Assembly (NCBI GenBank): GCA_035550075.1
Contig: DASZQG010000219.1
Coordinates: 1-27,230 of the forward strand
Length of the DNA stretch: 27,230 nt
Direction of reading: 5' to 3'
From: AWTP1-13 sp035550075
GTDB lineage: Bacteria > Pseudomonadota > Alphaproteobacteria > Rhizobiales > Hyphomicrobiaceae
The notes beneath the pieces were generated by a model. It saw nothing but the letters and a program-made list of their open reading frames with translations. It did no database searches and was not told where the DNA came from. Positions 13,966 to 24,526 of the stretch are shown here, in pieces (within the stretch, counting starts at the first letter, position 1; each line of letters starts with the position of its first letter). The translations under genes were made by a program, and so were the position numbers.

Positions 13966-16161
13966 TCAGCCGCGTTCGCGGCGCCTCTCGCGGTTATCGC
14001 CACGGTCACGCCGCGGCGGCCGCCCCTCGAAACGTTCCTCGGCCTCGCCCTCGGCACGAGGAATCTCTTTGCCCGTCTGCTGGTCCACCACCTTCATCGA
14101 CAGGCGCACCTTGCCACGGTCATCGAAGCCCAGGAGCTTGACGAAGACCTCCTGGCCTTCCTTCACCACCTCGCCGACGGTTTCGGGGCGGCCTTGGGTC
14201 AGTTGCGAAATATGGACAAGGCCATCCTTGGCGCCGAAGAAATTCACGAACGCACCGAACTCCATGACCTTGACGACCTTGCCCTTGTAGATCTGGCCGA
14301 CCTCGGGCTCGCTGGTGATGGCGCGAATGCGCGACAGAGCCGCCTCGATCGATTCACGTTTCGCTGCGGCAATCTTGACGGTGCCGTCATCCTCGATATC
14401 CACCTTGGCGCCCGATTGGGCGACGATGTCGCGAATGACCGAGCCGCCGGAGCCGATGACTTCGCGAATCTTGTCGACGGGGATCTTGATCGTCTCGATC
14501 CGCGGCGCGTACTCGCCAAGCTCGGTGCGCGCGCTATCGAGCGCCTTGGACATCTCGCTCAGGATGTGCATGCGCCCGGCATAGGCCTGATCGAGCGCAA
14601 CGCGCATGATCTCCTCGGTTATGCCGGTGATCTTGATGTCCATTTGCAGCGAGGTGACACCCATCTCGGTGCCAGCGACCTTGAAGTCCATGTCGCCGAG
14701 ATGATCCTCGTCACCGAGGATGTCGGAGAGGACCGCGAAATCGTCGCCCTCCTTGATGAGGCCCATGGCGATCCCGGCAACCGGGCGCTTCAGGGGTACG
14801 CCCGCGTCCATCAGGGCGAGCGACGTGCCGCACACCGTGGCCATCGAGGACGACCCGTTAGATTCCGTGATCTCGGAGACCACGCGGATGGTATACGGAA
14901 ACTCCTCCTGACTCGGGAGGAGCGGATGCACCGCACGCCAGGCGAGCTTCCCGTGGCCGATCTCGCGCCGTCCGGGCGAACCCATGCGCCCTGTCTCGCC
15001 CACGGAATAGGGCGGAAAATTGTAGTGAAGCAGGAAGCGCTCCTTGCGCGTTCCTTCCAGGGCATCGACGAATTGCTCGTCCTCGCCCGTTCCCAGTGTT
15101 GCGACCACCAGCGCCTGGGTCTCGCCACGGGTGAACAAGGCTGACCCGTGCGTGCGTGGCAGCACGTGCACCTCAGAGCGAATGGGCCGGACGGTCTTGA
15201 GATCCCGGCCGTCGATGCGGTGTTTCGTCTTCAGGATATTGCCGCGTACGACATCCTGTTCCAGTCCCTTGAAGACGTCGCCGACGAGCACGCGCTCATT
15301 GGCGTCGGCCTCGGCCGAAAGCAGCTCCTTCATCACCTTTTCGCTGACCGCCTCGACCTGGTCGCGGCGCTTGTGCTTTTCAGCGACCGAGAAGGCTTCC
15401 CTCAGCTCTGCCTCCGCAATGGCCTTGGCCTTTTCGATGTACTTCGACTTGTCGGGGGGCTGGAAATCCCACGGCTCCTTGGCGGCGCGTTCGGCGAGCT
15501 TGATGATGGCCTGGATCACAGGCTGGAAGCCGCGGTGACCGAACATCACCGCCTCCAGCATCTGTTTCTCGGGCAGTTCCTTGGCTTCCGATTCAACCAT
15601 CATGACCGCATCGGCCGTGCCGGCCACGACCAGGTCGAGATCGCTGTTCGCCATCTCGTCAAGCATGGGGTTGAGCACAAACTGTCCATTGATGACCCCG
15701 ACGCGGGCGGCGCCGATCGGACCCAGAAACGGGATGCCGGAGAGCGTCAGGGCTGCTGACGCCGCCACCATCGCCACGATATCCGGATCGTTTTCCATGT
15801 CGTGCGACAGCACGGTCGCGACGACCTGAGTCTCGTTCTTGAACCCCTCGACAAACAGCGGCCGGATCGGGCGGTCGATCAGACGCGAAGTCAGCGTTTC
15901 CTTTTCAGTCGGCCGCCCTTCGCGCTTGAAATAGCCGCCGGGAATCTTGCCAGCAGCGTAGGTCTTTTCCTGGTAGTTCACCGTGAGCGGGAAAAAATCG
16001 ATGCCGGGGCGGACGCCTTTTTCCGCAACCACCGTCGCGAGCACGCTTGTCTCGCCGTATTTAGCAAGCACCGCGGCGGTCGCCTGCCGTGCCATGCGGC
16101 CCGTCTCAAGCGTCAGCTTGCGGCCAGCCCAGTCTATTTCTGTGCGTTGAATATCCATCAT
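13966..16161 (-). CDS. pnp: Polynucleotide phosphorylase
   Basis: Phosphorolytic 3'-5' exoribonuclease, a trimer of the RNA degradation machinery, also able to add nucleotides. The 731-aa protein has the two RNase PH domains (about 10-230 and 315-545) joined by a helical domain, with the active core segment TSLALMDAGVPLKRPVAG and GDEDHLGDMDFKVAG in the second, then a KH domain (about 555-615, VIGSGGSVIRDI) and an S1 domain (about 620-690, KGKVVKVMEFGAFVNF). The tail is Arg-rich (RRDRGDNRERRRERG). ATG ATG at 16161/16158 gives two possible starts; GAGACC lies ahead. It follows rpsO by 116 bases. Confidence 0.97.
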   Translation of the reverse strand: MMDIQRTEIDWAGRKLTLETGRMARQATAAVLAKYGETSVLATVVAEKGVRPGIDFFPLTVNYQEKTYAAGKIPGGYFKREGRPTEKETLTSRLIDRPIRPLFVEGFKNETQVVATVLSHDMENDPDIVAMVAASAALTLSGIPFLGPIGAARVGVINGQFVLNPMLDEMANSDLDLVVAGTADAVMMVESEAKELPEKQMLEAVMFGHRGFQPVIQAIIKLAERAAKEPWDFQPPDKSKYIEKAKAIAEAELREAFSVAEKHKRRDQVEAVSEKVMKELLSAEADANERVLVGDVFKGLEQDVVRGNILKTKHRIDGRDLKTVRPIRSEVHVLPRTHGSALFTRGETQALVVATLGTGEDEQFVDALEGTRKERFLLHYNFPPYSVGETGRMGSPGRREIGHGKLAWRAVHPLLPSQEEFPYTIRVVSEITESNGSSSMATVCGTSLALMDAGVPLKRPVAGIAMGLIKEGDDFAVLSDILGDEDHLGDMDFKVAGTEMGVTSLQMDIKITGITEEIMRVALDQAYAGRMHILSEMSKALDSARTELGEYAPRIETIKIPVDKIREVIGSGGSVIRDIVAQSGAKVDIEDDGTVKIAAAKRESIEAALSRIRAITSEPEVGQIYKGKVVKVMEFGAFVNFFGAKDGLVHISQLTQGRPETVGEVVKEGQEVFVKLLGFDDRGKVRLSMKVVDQQTGKEIPRAEGEAEERFEGRPPRRDRGDNRERRRERG

Positions 16162-16227
16162 ATTTGGTCTCGTTTCTTGTTGAACAGGTCAAGGCGCCGT
16201 CTCTCCATTGGGGCGGCCGACCCGCAT

Positions 16228-16242
16228 CTGCATCGTCGATGC
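16228..16242. promoter_or_regulatory. Palindrome in the rpsO-pnp gap
   Basis: TGCATCG-T-CGATGCA is a perfect 7-bp inverted repeat between the rpsO stop (16278) and the pnp start. With its neighbours it could form the hairpin part of a pnp leader or rpsO 3' end; in E. coli the same gap holds an RNase III-cleaved hairpin for pnp autoregulation. No T-run is present. Confidence 0.35.
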
Positions 16243-16277
16243 AAGTGTGGTTGCTCCCGCCAGCGAGCCGAGTCCGG

Positions 16278-16547
16278 CTAGCGGCGGATTCCCAAGCGCT
16301 CGATGATCTTCTGGTAGCGCCCCTCGTCCTTCGATTTCACATGATCGAGGAGGCGACGGCGCAGGCTGACCATTTTGAGCAGGCCACGCCGCGAGTGATT
16401 GTCTTTCTTGTGAATCTTGAAGTGCTCGGTCAGACCGTTGATGCGCTCGGTCAGGAGCGCGATCTGCACTTCGGGCGATCCTGTATCGCCTTTCTTGGTT
16501 GCGTAATCCTTAACAAGGGCCTGCTTACGCTCAGCGCTCAGCGACAT
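16278..16547 (-). CDS. rpsO: 30S ribosomal protein S15
   Basis: Primary 16S rRNA-binding protein of the small subunit platform; 89 aa, the standard length. The family signature is complete: GDTGSPEVQIALLTERI (20-36), then H-KDNHSRRGLL (47-57) and LRRRLLDHVK. The ATG at 16547 is preceded by GAAAGGTCACACG, a good ribosome binding site. It is separated from truB by 166 bases with two inverted repeats, so it probably has its own leader and perhaps its own promoter, and it precedes pnp. Confidence 0.98.
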   Translation of the reverse strand: MSLSAERKQALVKDYATKKGDTGSPEVQIALLTERINGLTEHFKIHKKDNHSRRGLLKMVSLRRRLLDHVKSKDEGRYQKIIERLGIRR

Positions 16548-16627
16548 CGTGTGACCTTTCTACAAATTGCAGGGTGAAAGCGGGTTAAGCCGGGATGTCG
16601 TCCAGCCGACCGCTGTTTCGCATGAGG

Positions 16628-16657
16628 CCGCTCGCCCGGGGGCAGCCGCGCGAGCGG
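16628..16657 (-). promoter_or_regulatory. Hairpin in the rpsO leader
   Basis: CCGCTCGC (16628-16635) pairs with GCGAGCGG (16650-16657) around a GC-rich 14-base loop, 80-110 bases before rpsO. Just upstream on the rpsO strand is TATAAA (16658-16663), a -10-like box without a clear -35. S15 represses its own mRNA in several bacterial groups through leader structures, so this is a candidate, by position only. Confidence 0.4.
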
Positions 16658-16686
16658 TTTATACACCAGACTTGAGCAAATGCGAG

Positions 16687-16708
16687 GGAAAACCATCGGC
16701 GCGCCGAT
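16687..16708 (-). terminator. Perfect palindrome with short T-run after truB
   Basis: ATCGGCGCGCCGAT (16695-16708) is a perfect 14-base palindrome starting 5 bases after the truB stop; on the truB strand it is followed by GGTTTTCC. It could form a 5-bp stem with a CGCG loop and act as a weak intrinsic terminator between truB and rpsO. Confidence 0.4.
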
Positions 16709-16713
16709 CAGCC

Positions 16714-17637
16714 TCAATCCTCAAGCCGAAAGACCCTCACAGGGTGCATTTCTCCCCTTTCGATACGGCCGACGGCAATCAAATTGCCCTTGCAGGTTGC
16801 GTAGGTATGGCCTCCCGCGGTCGCCGGCGAATCTCGGCCGCGAAGCAACACGGGCTGCCCGCGCAGCAAGCGCGCCGCGTCGCTCTGGCCGACATTCAGC
16901 GCCGGCAATTCACACAGCGCGGCTTCTACGGGCAACAGGCACGAGAATGGCGGGCCCCCCGCCCGGGCGGCTGCCTCTTTCAGGGCATCGAGTGAAACCG
17001 CATCAGCCTCCGAAAATCCGGCAACATGGGTACGGCGCAAAGCAGTCAGATGCCCGAGGCAGCCAAGTGCCGCGCCCATGTCGCGCGCGAGCGCCCGTAC
17101 GTAAGTGCCCTTCCCGCACTCCGCCTCGAACGTGGCAGTGTCGGTCCCGATGATCTCGGCCAGCTTCAGGGAGAAGACGATGACCGGTCTTGGCTGCAGG
17201 GAAACCGCCTCGCCAGCGCGCGCGAGATCATAGGCGCGATCTCCGCCAATCTTGATGGCCGAGAACACAGGAGGAATCTGTGCAATCGTTCCGGTGAATT
17301 TGCCGAGCTGCGCCTCGATCGCGGTTCGGTTTGGCCGGCTGTCGCTTGTCGCGATGACTGTGCCCTCGGCATCGTCCGTGTCGGTTGCGGCGCCCCAGCG
17401 CACCGTGAAGCGATAGTGCTTCCGGCCTTCCACGGCATAGGGCACGGTCTTTGTCGCCTCGCCGAGCGCGATCGGCAGGACCCCTGTCGCCAGCGGATCG
17501 AGCGTGCCGGCATGCCCCGCCTTGCGCGCATCGAAAATGCGGCGCACTGCACCGACCGCCTGGGTCGAGGTCATACCCGGCGGCTTGTCGAGCACGACCC
17601 AGCCGTGGACTGCAATCCCTTTTCTGCGGCGCGCCAT
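16714..17637 (-). CDS. truB: tRNA pseudouridine(55) synthase TruB
   Basis: Converts U55 to pseudouridine in the T arm of tRNAs. The 307-aa protein has the catalytic Asp47 in AGHAGTLDPLATGVLP, the upstream HGWVVLDKPPGMTS segment, and KHYRFTVRWG; the C-terminal part (from about 240) is the family's smaller RNA-binding extension. The ATG at 17637 is chosen because MARRRKG leads straight into the conserved start; an upstream in-frame ATG at 17745 would run into rbfA. It lies 22 bases after rbfA, in the rimP-to-truB operon. Confidence 0.96.
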   Translation of the reverse strand: MARRRKGIAVHGWVVLDKPPGMTSTQAVGAVRRIFDARKAGHAGTLDPLATGVLPIALGEATKTVPYAVEGRKHYRFTVRWGAATDTDDAEGTVIATSDSRPNRTAIEAQLGKFTGTIAQIPPVFSAIKIGGDRAYDLARAGEAVSLQPRPVIVFSLKLAEIIGTDTATFEAECGKGTYVRALARDMGAALGCLGHLTALRRTHVAGFSEADAVSLDALKEAAARAGGPPFSCLLPVEAALCELPALNVGQSDAARLLRGQPVLLRGRDSPATAGGHTYATCKGNLIAVGRIERGEMHPVRVFRLED

Positions 17638-17659
17638 GCGAATTTCGGTTCCGATTTTT

Positions 17660-18055
17660 CTAGCTGCCAAGGTCGCGGCGAACTTTTTCGCTCGCCAGAA
17701 GGCGATCGACGTGCTCGGCAGCTGCGAACGTCGTGTCGGCGGCAAAACGGATTTCCGGCGCGAACTTCAGGTTCACCGTCCTTGCCAATTGGCGCCTGAT
17801 GAATTTCGCGTTGCGCTCGAGCGCTGCAAGGGTGGCTGCAACGTTGCCACCGCCGAGAGGCATCACAAAAATCGTGGCGTGACGCAAATCCGGCGACATT
17901 CGCACCTCCGGAATCGTGATGGCCATGGCACTCAGCGCGTCGTCATGCACCGCGCCCCGCGCCAGCATCTCGGCCATGGCATGACGCATTACCTCACCCA
18001 CGCGAAGCTGGCGCTGGGTTGGACCGGACGGCTTTGCGGAACGACGTGTGGTCAT
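17660..18055 (-). CDS. rbfA: 30S ribosome-binding factor A
   Basis: Late 30S maturation factor that binds near the 5' end of 16S rRNA, also a cold-shock protein in E. coli. The 131-aa protein has the single KH-like fold: QRQLRVGEVMRHAMAEML (15-32), ITIPEVRMSPDLRHATIFV (47-65), then ERNAKFIRRQLAR and LKFAPEIRFAADTTF. The ATG at 18055 has no Shine-Dalgarno; GAAACAAG lies directly ahead and just beyond that is a 10-bp hairpin. Translation may be coupled to infB. Between infB and truB. Confidence 0.96.
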   Translation of the reverse strand: MTTRRSAKPSGPTQRQLRVGEVMRHAMAEMLARGAVHDDALSAMAITIPEVRMSPDLRHATIFVMPLGGGNVAATLAALERNAKFIRRQLARTVNLKFAPEIRFAADTTFAAAEHVDRLLASEKVRRDLGS

Positions 18056-18063
18056 CTTGTTTC

Positions 18064-18092
18064 GCGCCCGGCCTGCAAGTGGGGCCGGGCGC
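18064..18092 (-). promoter_or_regulatory. Strong hairpin between infB and rbfA
   Basis: GCGCCCGGCC (18064-18073) pairs perfectly with GGCCGGGCGC (18083-18092) around a 9-base loop. It ends 8 bases before the rbfA start and begins soon after the infB stop (18117), beside a smaller CCGGG-AG-CCCGG repeat (18102-18113). It has no T-run, so it more likely affects mRNA processing, stability or rbfA translation than ends transcription. Confidence 0.55.
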
Positions 18093-18116
18093 TCGGTTGT
18101 TCCGGGAGCCCGGGCC

Positions 18117-20614
<2,498 letters not shown>

Positions 20615-20618
<4 letters not shown>

Positions 20619-21295
20619 GCACGTCCTGTATCGGCTTCGATTGTGTTTGCGGGAGCGATGGCGTCGTCTTCGCTCAGGTAGCGCTCAAGGCGCGTAACTT
20701 CCTGGACGATCCGATGGCTGGCGCCGCCCGCAGACGCTGCAGCATGTACCACATTTGACCGTCCCATGGCCAAATCCAATTCGGCCCCGGAAAGATTAGT
20801 GACGATATACGGAGAATTCGTCTTCTCCGCCATTAACGCCTTGAATTTCCGATCAAGCTTTCCGGCACCGTCTACGGATGCATCTGCAGCGTGAACAAGG
20901 AGAAAAGCGCGCTTCTGCTCGATCAACTCGCTGACCTTGGCGAACCCGGCGACTATCAGACCCGCCTTGTTGGCGAGGCTGATGGCCTCCATCAGCCGCT
21001 TTTTCATCAAGCGCGCGACCAGATCCGCCAGGTCTGCGGGCACGGTCACGTCCCGCTTCAGGAGCCTCGCGAAAACCTTCTGGCGGACGCCTGCCGCGAC
21101 CAGTCCGTGCCGGGCACCGATCCACAGCCCGCGGCCGGGCAATCGCCTTGCGAGATCCGGAACAATCACCCCGTCCGGGCCGGCGACGAAGCGAACAAGA
21201 TCGTCAGGCGACAGGTGCTCCTTGGACACCGCGCAAAGGCGAGCTGTGGCGTCGCCCTTCTGTAGATGCGGCACTCTCTTTGCACCTGAGACCAA
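20615..21295 (-). CDS. YlxR-type RNA-binding protein with L7Ae-like second domain
   Basis: A 226-aa cytoplasmic protein between nusA and infB, the standard place for YlxR. The first part (about 15-90) matches the YlxR fold: ARLCAVSKEHLSPDDLVRFV, then VPDLARRLPGRGLWIGA. The second part (about 98-200) looks like an L7Ae/L30e-type RNA-binding domain (MEAISLANKAGLIVAGFAKV, IEQKRAFLLVHAADAS). Two-domain forms are usual in alphaproteobacteria. The molecular role is not settled; YlxR has been linked to RNase P RNA in other bacteria. It starts 24 bases after the nusA stop and ends overlapping infB. Confidence 0.88.
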
Positions 21296-21319
21296 TATGG
21301 GTGCTCCGGGCCATCAGCG

Positions 21320-22990
21320 CTAGGCCTTGGCCTCAGCCGGGACGGCTGCGGCGGCCTCGGCCTGAGCCGCGGCAGCCGCAGTGGCGGCGGCCTGCTCGGC
21401 GCGCATTCTCTCCAGATCTTCCTCAGTGACCCATCCTGCCGCAATACGCGCGGCCATGATCATGTCCTCGGCGTCCTTGCGGCTGACGTCCAGGCCGTCG
21501 AGGGCGCCCTTGTGGCGCACAGGCTCGGAATCCTTCTCCTTTTTGCGCTCGGTCCAGCCGCACAGGTCATCCGTCACGGATCCCGCAAGATCCTCGACAG
21601 TTTTGATGTCGTTCTCGCCGAAGGCCACCAGCATGGCCGTTGTCACGCCGGGGATCTTGGCGAGGTCATCGGACACCCCGAGTTCCTTGCGCCGCGCATC
21701 GCGTTCGGCCTCCTGGCGCTCGAGATACTCCCGGGCGCGTGTCTGGATTTCCTTGGCGGTATCCTCATCGAAGCCCTCGATGTGGGCGACCTCGGCCGGA
21801 TCGACGAACGCCACCTCAGCCACGGTCTCAAAGCCTTCCGTCGCCAGAAGCTGCGCGATGACCTCGTCGACGTCGAGCGCTTCCATGAACAACTGGGTGC
21901 GCTCCTGGAATTCCTTCTGACGCCGCTCGGATTCTTCCTGCTCGGTCAGAATGTCGATGTCCCAACCCGTGAGGGCCGAAGCCAACCGGACGTTCTGGCC
22001 GCGCCGGCCAATAGCGAGCGAAAGCTGGCTTTCGGGCACCACCACCTCGATGCGGTTGGAGTCTTCGTCCAGCACGACCTTGGCAACCTCGGCAGGCGCC
22101 AGCGCGTTGACGATGAAGGTGGCCGCGTCGTTATCCTTCGGATAGGGAATGATATCGACCTTCTCGCCCTGAAGCTCGCCAACCACGGCCTGGACCCGCT
22201 GTCCGCGCATGCCGACGCAGGCCCCGACAGGGTCAATCGAGGAATCGGTCGATGTCACCGCGATCTTGGCGCGGGAACCCGGATCGCGCGCCACGCGCAC
22301 GATCTTGACGATGCCATCGTAGATCTCGGGAACTTCCTGCTGGAACAGCTTGGACATGAACTCGGGCCGCGCGCGCGACAGGAAAATCTGCGGTCCACGC
22401 TGCTCCCGGCGAACGTCGTAGATGTACGCGCGGATGCGATCGCCGAGCCGGACGTTCTCTCGCGGGATCATCTCGTCACGGCGAATGATGCCCTCGGCTC
22501 GGCCCAGATCGACGATGACGTTCCCGTATTCGACACGCTTGACCGTTCCATTGGCAATTTCGCCGATGCGATCCTTGTATTCGCCGAACTGGCGCTCGCG
22601 CTCGGCCTCGCGCACCTTCTGCACGATAACCTGCTTGGCGTTCTGCGCCGCCACGCGGCCGAAATCGAGCGGGGGCAGCGCCTCCGAGAGGATATCGCCA
22701 ACCTTGGCCTGCGGATTGCGGCGTTGCGCATCGGCGACCGAAATCTCGGTAGAGTCATTCTCGACCGTTTCGACCACCGTGAGCACGCGCGTCAGCTTCG
22801 TCTCGCCGGTCCTGGCATCGATGTCGCAACGAATGTCATTCTCGGCACCGTAGCGGGATTTGGCCGCCTTCTGGATTGCGTCCTCCATCGCCTGAATGAC
22901 GATCTTGCGATCGATCGCCTTCTCGCGCGCCACCGCGTCGGCAATCTGCAAGAGCTCCAGACGATTTGCGCTGATCCCTGCTTGCGCCAT
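21320..22990 (-). CDS. nusA: Transcription elongation/termination factor NusA
   Basis: Binds RNA polymerase, modulates pausing and termination, and takes part in rRNA antitermination. The 556-aa protein has the polymerase-binding N-terminal domain (about 1-130), an S1 domain (about 135-200, GTVKRVEYGNVIVDLG), two KH domains (about 205-350, with GACVGMRGQRVQAV and LAIGRRGQNVRLAS), and two C-terminal helical acidic repeats (about 365-510), ending in an Ala/Glu-rich tail. The C-terminal repeats are typical of proteobacteria. Start at the ATG at 22990. Second gene of the rimP operon, 24 bases after rimP. Confidence 0.97.
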   Translation of the reverse strand: MAQAGISANRLELLQIADAVAREKAIDRKIVIQAMEDAIQKAAKSRYGAENDIRCDIDARTGETKLTRVLTVVETVENDSTEISVADAQRRNPQAKVGDILSEALPPLDFGRVAAQNAKQVIVQKVREAERERQFGEYKDRIGEIANGTVKRVEYGNVIVDLGRAEGIIRRDEMIPRENVRLGDRIRAYIYDVRREQRGPQIFLSRARPEFMSKLFQQEVPEIYDGIVKIVRVARDPGSRAKIAVTSTDSSIDPVGACVGMRGQRVQAVVGELQGEKVDIIPYPKDNDAATFIVNALAPAEVAKVVLDEDSNRIEVVVPESQLSLAIGRRGQNVRLASALTGWDIDILTEQEESERRQKEFQERTQLFMEALDVDEVIAQLLATEGFETVAEVAFVDPAEVAHIEGFDEDTAKEIQTRAREYLERQEAERDARRKELGVSDDLAKIPGVTTAMLVAFGENDIKTVEDLAGSVTDDLCGWTERKKEKDSEPVRHKGALDGLDVSRKDAEDMIMAARIAAGWVTEEDLERMRAEQAAATAAAAAQAEAAAAVPAEAKA

Positions 22991-23014
22991 ACCTAAGCAC
23001 CCTCCACGTGCATC

Positions 23015-23605
23015 CTACTCACCAGACAGCCTTGCGGCGTCCGAAACTGCATTGCCCTTCTTGGCACGCCTGAGCGTGTCGCGAATAAGCTCATCCGTCA
23101 GGACAAGGCGCGCCTCCGAAATCAGGCCAAGTGGCAGTCCGATGGTCTGCACGCCGCCCTCGCCTAAATCCGTCTCCAGCCGAACCTCGCCGTTCTCCAG
23201 CCCGTCGAGCACGCCGCGAAACCGCTTCCTGCCCGACACCGCTTCCTTGAGTTCAATCTTTGCCGTGTGGCCTGCCCAGGTCACGAAATCAGAAGGGCGG
23301 GTCAGCGGCCGATCGATCCCCGGCGACGACACCTCGAGGGTATATTGCCCCGAGATCGGATCGTGCGCGTCCATCAGCGGCGAAAGATTGCGCGAGATCT
23401 CGGCGCAGTCCTCGACAGAGATGCTACCGTCGGGGCGCTCGGCCATGATCTGAACGGTGGTTCCGTCACGACCCGAGATGGCGACCCGCACCAAGCGAAA
23501 ACCGAGCTGCTCGAGCATCGGCTCCACAAGCGCGGCAATATCCGCCGCCATCCCGGTTTCGCTTATGAAGCGCGTATCGAACGCTTCGCCGCTCACCGTC
23601 CTCAT
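23015..23605 (-). CDS. rimP: Ribosome maturation factor RimP
   Basis: Needed for early assembly of the 30S subunit. The protein has the RimP alpha/beta N-terminal domain (about 18-85, GFRLVRVAISGRDGTTVQI, SSPGIDRPLTRPSDF) and the SH3-like C-terminal domain (about 95-165, GHTAKIELKEAVSGRKRFRG). The ATG at 23605 gives 196 aa. An upstream in-frame ATG at 23644 would give 209 aa but sits directly on the T-run of a terminator-like leader and has no Shine-Dalgarno, so I prefer the shorter form; neither start is well marked. First gene of rimP-nusA-ylxR-infB-rbfA-truB. Confidence 0.94.
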   Translation of the reverse strand: MRTVSGEAFDTRFISETGMAADIAALVEPMLEQLGFRLVRVAISGRDGTTVQIMAERPDGSISVEDCAEISRNLSPLMDAHDPISGQYTLEVSSPGIDRPLTRPSDFVTWAGHTAKIELKEAVSGRKRFRGVLDGLENGEVRLETDLGEGGVQTIGLPLGLISEARLVLTDELIRDTLRRAKKGNAVSDAARLSGE

Positions 23606-23650
23606 CCGCCGGCTGACAAATCCAAGCGTTGCCGAAGAACCCATGTTACC

Positions 23651-23710
23651 AAAACAAAAAGAGCGGACCCACAGGGCCCACTCTCAGAGTTGAGATGATC
23701 ATGAGCGTCA
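23651..23710 (-). ncRNA. rimP leader with intrinsic terminator (candidate attenuator)
   Basis: On the rimP strand GAGTGGGCCC (23683-23674) pairs with GGGTCCGCTC (23670-23661) around TGT, a 10-bp stem with two G-U pairs, followed at once by TTTTTGTTTT. An upstream smaller repeat CTCA-ACTC-TGAG (from about 23694) precedes it. The terminator ends only 7 bases before an ATG of rimP. A leader with a Rho-independent terminator in front of rimP-nusA-infB has been described for alphaproteobacteria as the rimP leader; this matches in position and architecture, though I could not run a covariance search. The ligand or signal is unknown; NusA itself is an obvious suspect. Confidence 0.7.
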
Positions 23711-23712
23711 GA

Positions 23713-23741
23713 AGATTAAGCGGGAATTCCAGGTTTTGCAA
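23713..23741 (-). promoter_or_regulatory. Candidate promoter of the rimP operon
   Basis: On the leftward strand TTGCAA (23741-23736), 17 bases, then TAATCT (23718-23713). Spacing is ideal and the boxes match the consensus only moderately. Transcription would begin near 23706-23709, giving a leader of about 60 nt that runs through the terminator at 23651-23683. This makes a self-contained attenuator unit downstream of trmB. Confidence 0.4.
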
Positions 23742-23771
23742 GCGGGAAGTGCGCCTGTTGCCGCAGGCTCA

Positions 23772-24461
23772 TCAAATTCGACAAAACCGGAAATAGTAAC
23801 ATCGGCGTCCCGCCGCTCTTGCTTTCTGCTCGTATCGGGTCGGCGGCCAGTCAGGCGTACGGTCCCTCCAGTCCCTCGGGCCGTCCGCCTGCCAGTGGAA
23901 GCTTCCATCGGTCAGAACCGCCTGGAGCATCTCAGAGGCATAGTCGCCAACATCCGTCGCAATGCGCAGCTCACCTCCAGGAGACATGATGCGCGCAATC
24001 TCAGCCAGATTCGCCCTGGAGACGAGCCGTCGCTTGCGATGGCGCTTTTTCGGCCAGGGGTCGGGGAAGAGAATGTAGACGCGTTCGATGCCGCCCGCGG
24101 GCAGGAGCCTGAGCAGAGCTCGACCGTCGTCGGCATGAATGCGAACGTGGCGGTCCGGGGCAGTTCGCAGACGCGAAAGGACCTTGATGACGCCATTTAC
24201 GTACGGTTCGCACCCGAGGAAGCCCATCTCGGGGTGCTGTTCAGCCTGACACAGCAGATGCTCGCCGGAGCCGAACCCGATTTCCAGCCCGACCCAGCGA
24301 ACAGGCGGCGAAAACAGCGCTCTCAAATCCGCTAAAGCATTTGCGTCGAGGGGTACTGCGACGCGGGGCAGCACATCCTGCCAGAGCGCGGCCTGCGCCG
24401 CGCTCAGCTTGCGCGTCCTGCGGCGGCCAAAGCTGCGCAGCTCATGTTCGCCGTGTGTCAT
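23772..24461 (-). CDS. trmB: tRNA (guanine(46)-N7)-methyltransferase
   Basis: Uses SAM to methylate G46 in the variable loop of tRNAs. The 229-aa Rossmann methyltransferase shows LEIGFGSGEHLL (59-70) for SAM, then FPDPWPKKRHRKRRL (132-146) with Asp134 as the family's key residue, and a C-terminal tail TRYEQKARAAGRRCYYF with the conserved T-x-Y/F-E pattern. The start at 24461 is the first ATG in frame with good similarity. It follows the small helical-protein gene by 65 bases and its transcript ends before the rimP promoter. Part of the metK-side block. Confidence 0.96.
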   Translation of the reverse strand: MTHGEHELRSFGRRRTRKLSAAQAALWQDVLPRVAVPLDANALADLRALFSPPVRWVGLEIGFGSGEHLLCQAEQHPEMGFLGCEPYVNGVIKVLSRLRTAPDRHVRIHADDGRALLRLLPAGGIERVYILFPDPWPKKRHRKRRLVSRANLAEIARIMSPGGELRIATDVGDYASEMLQAVLTDGSFHWQADGPRDWRDRTPDWPPTRYEQKARAAGRRCYYFRFCRI

Positions 24462-24526
24462 CGTCTGTCCGCGCCAACAAGGGACGCCCTAGGGGGAGCT
24501 GGGGGTTCAGGGCGCCGGCGGGATGA

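Noticed and set aside
13033..15144. Long rightward open frame of about 700 codons opposite the alcohol dehydrogenase gene and pnp
   Set aside because: It is the antisense shadow of two clearly real genes in high-GC DNA, has no recognisable domain and crosses two genes and their gap.
21512..22996. Rightward open frame of nearly 500 codons opposite nusA
   Set aside because: Antisense of a complete, well-matched NusA; His/Asp/Leu-rich composition typical of reverse reading.
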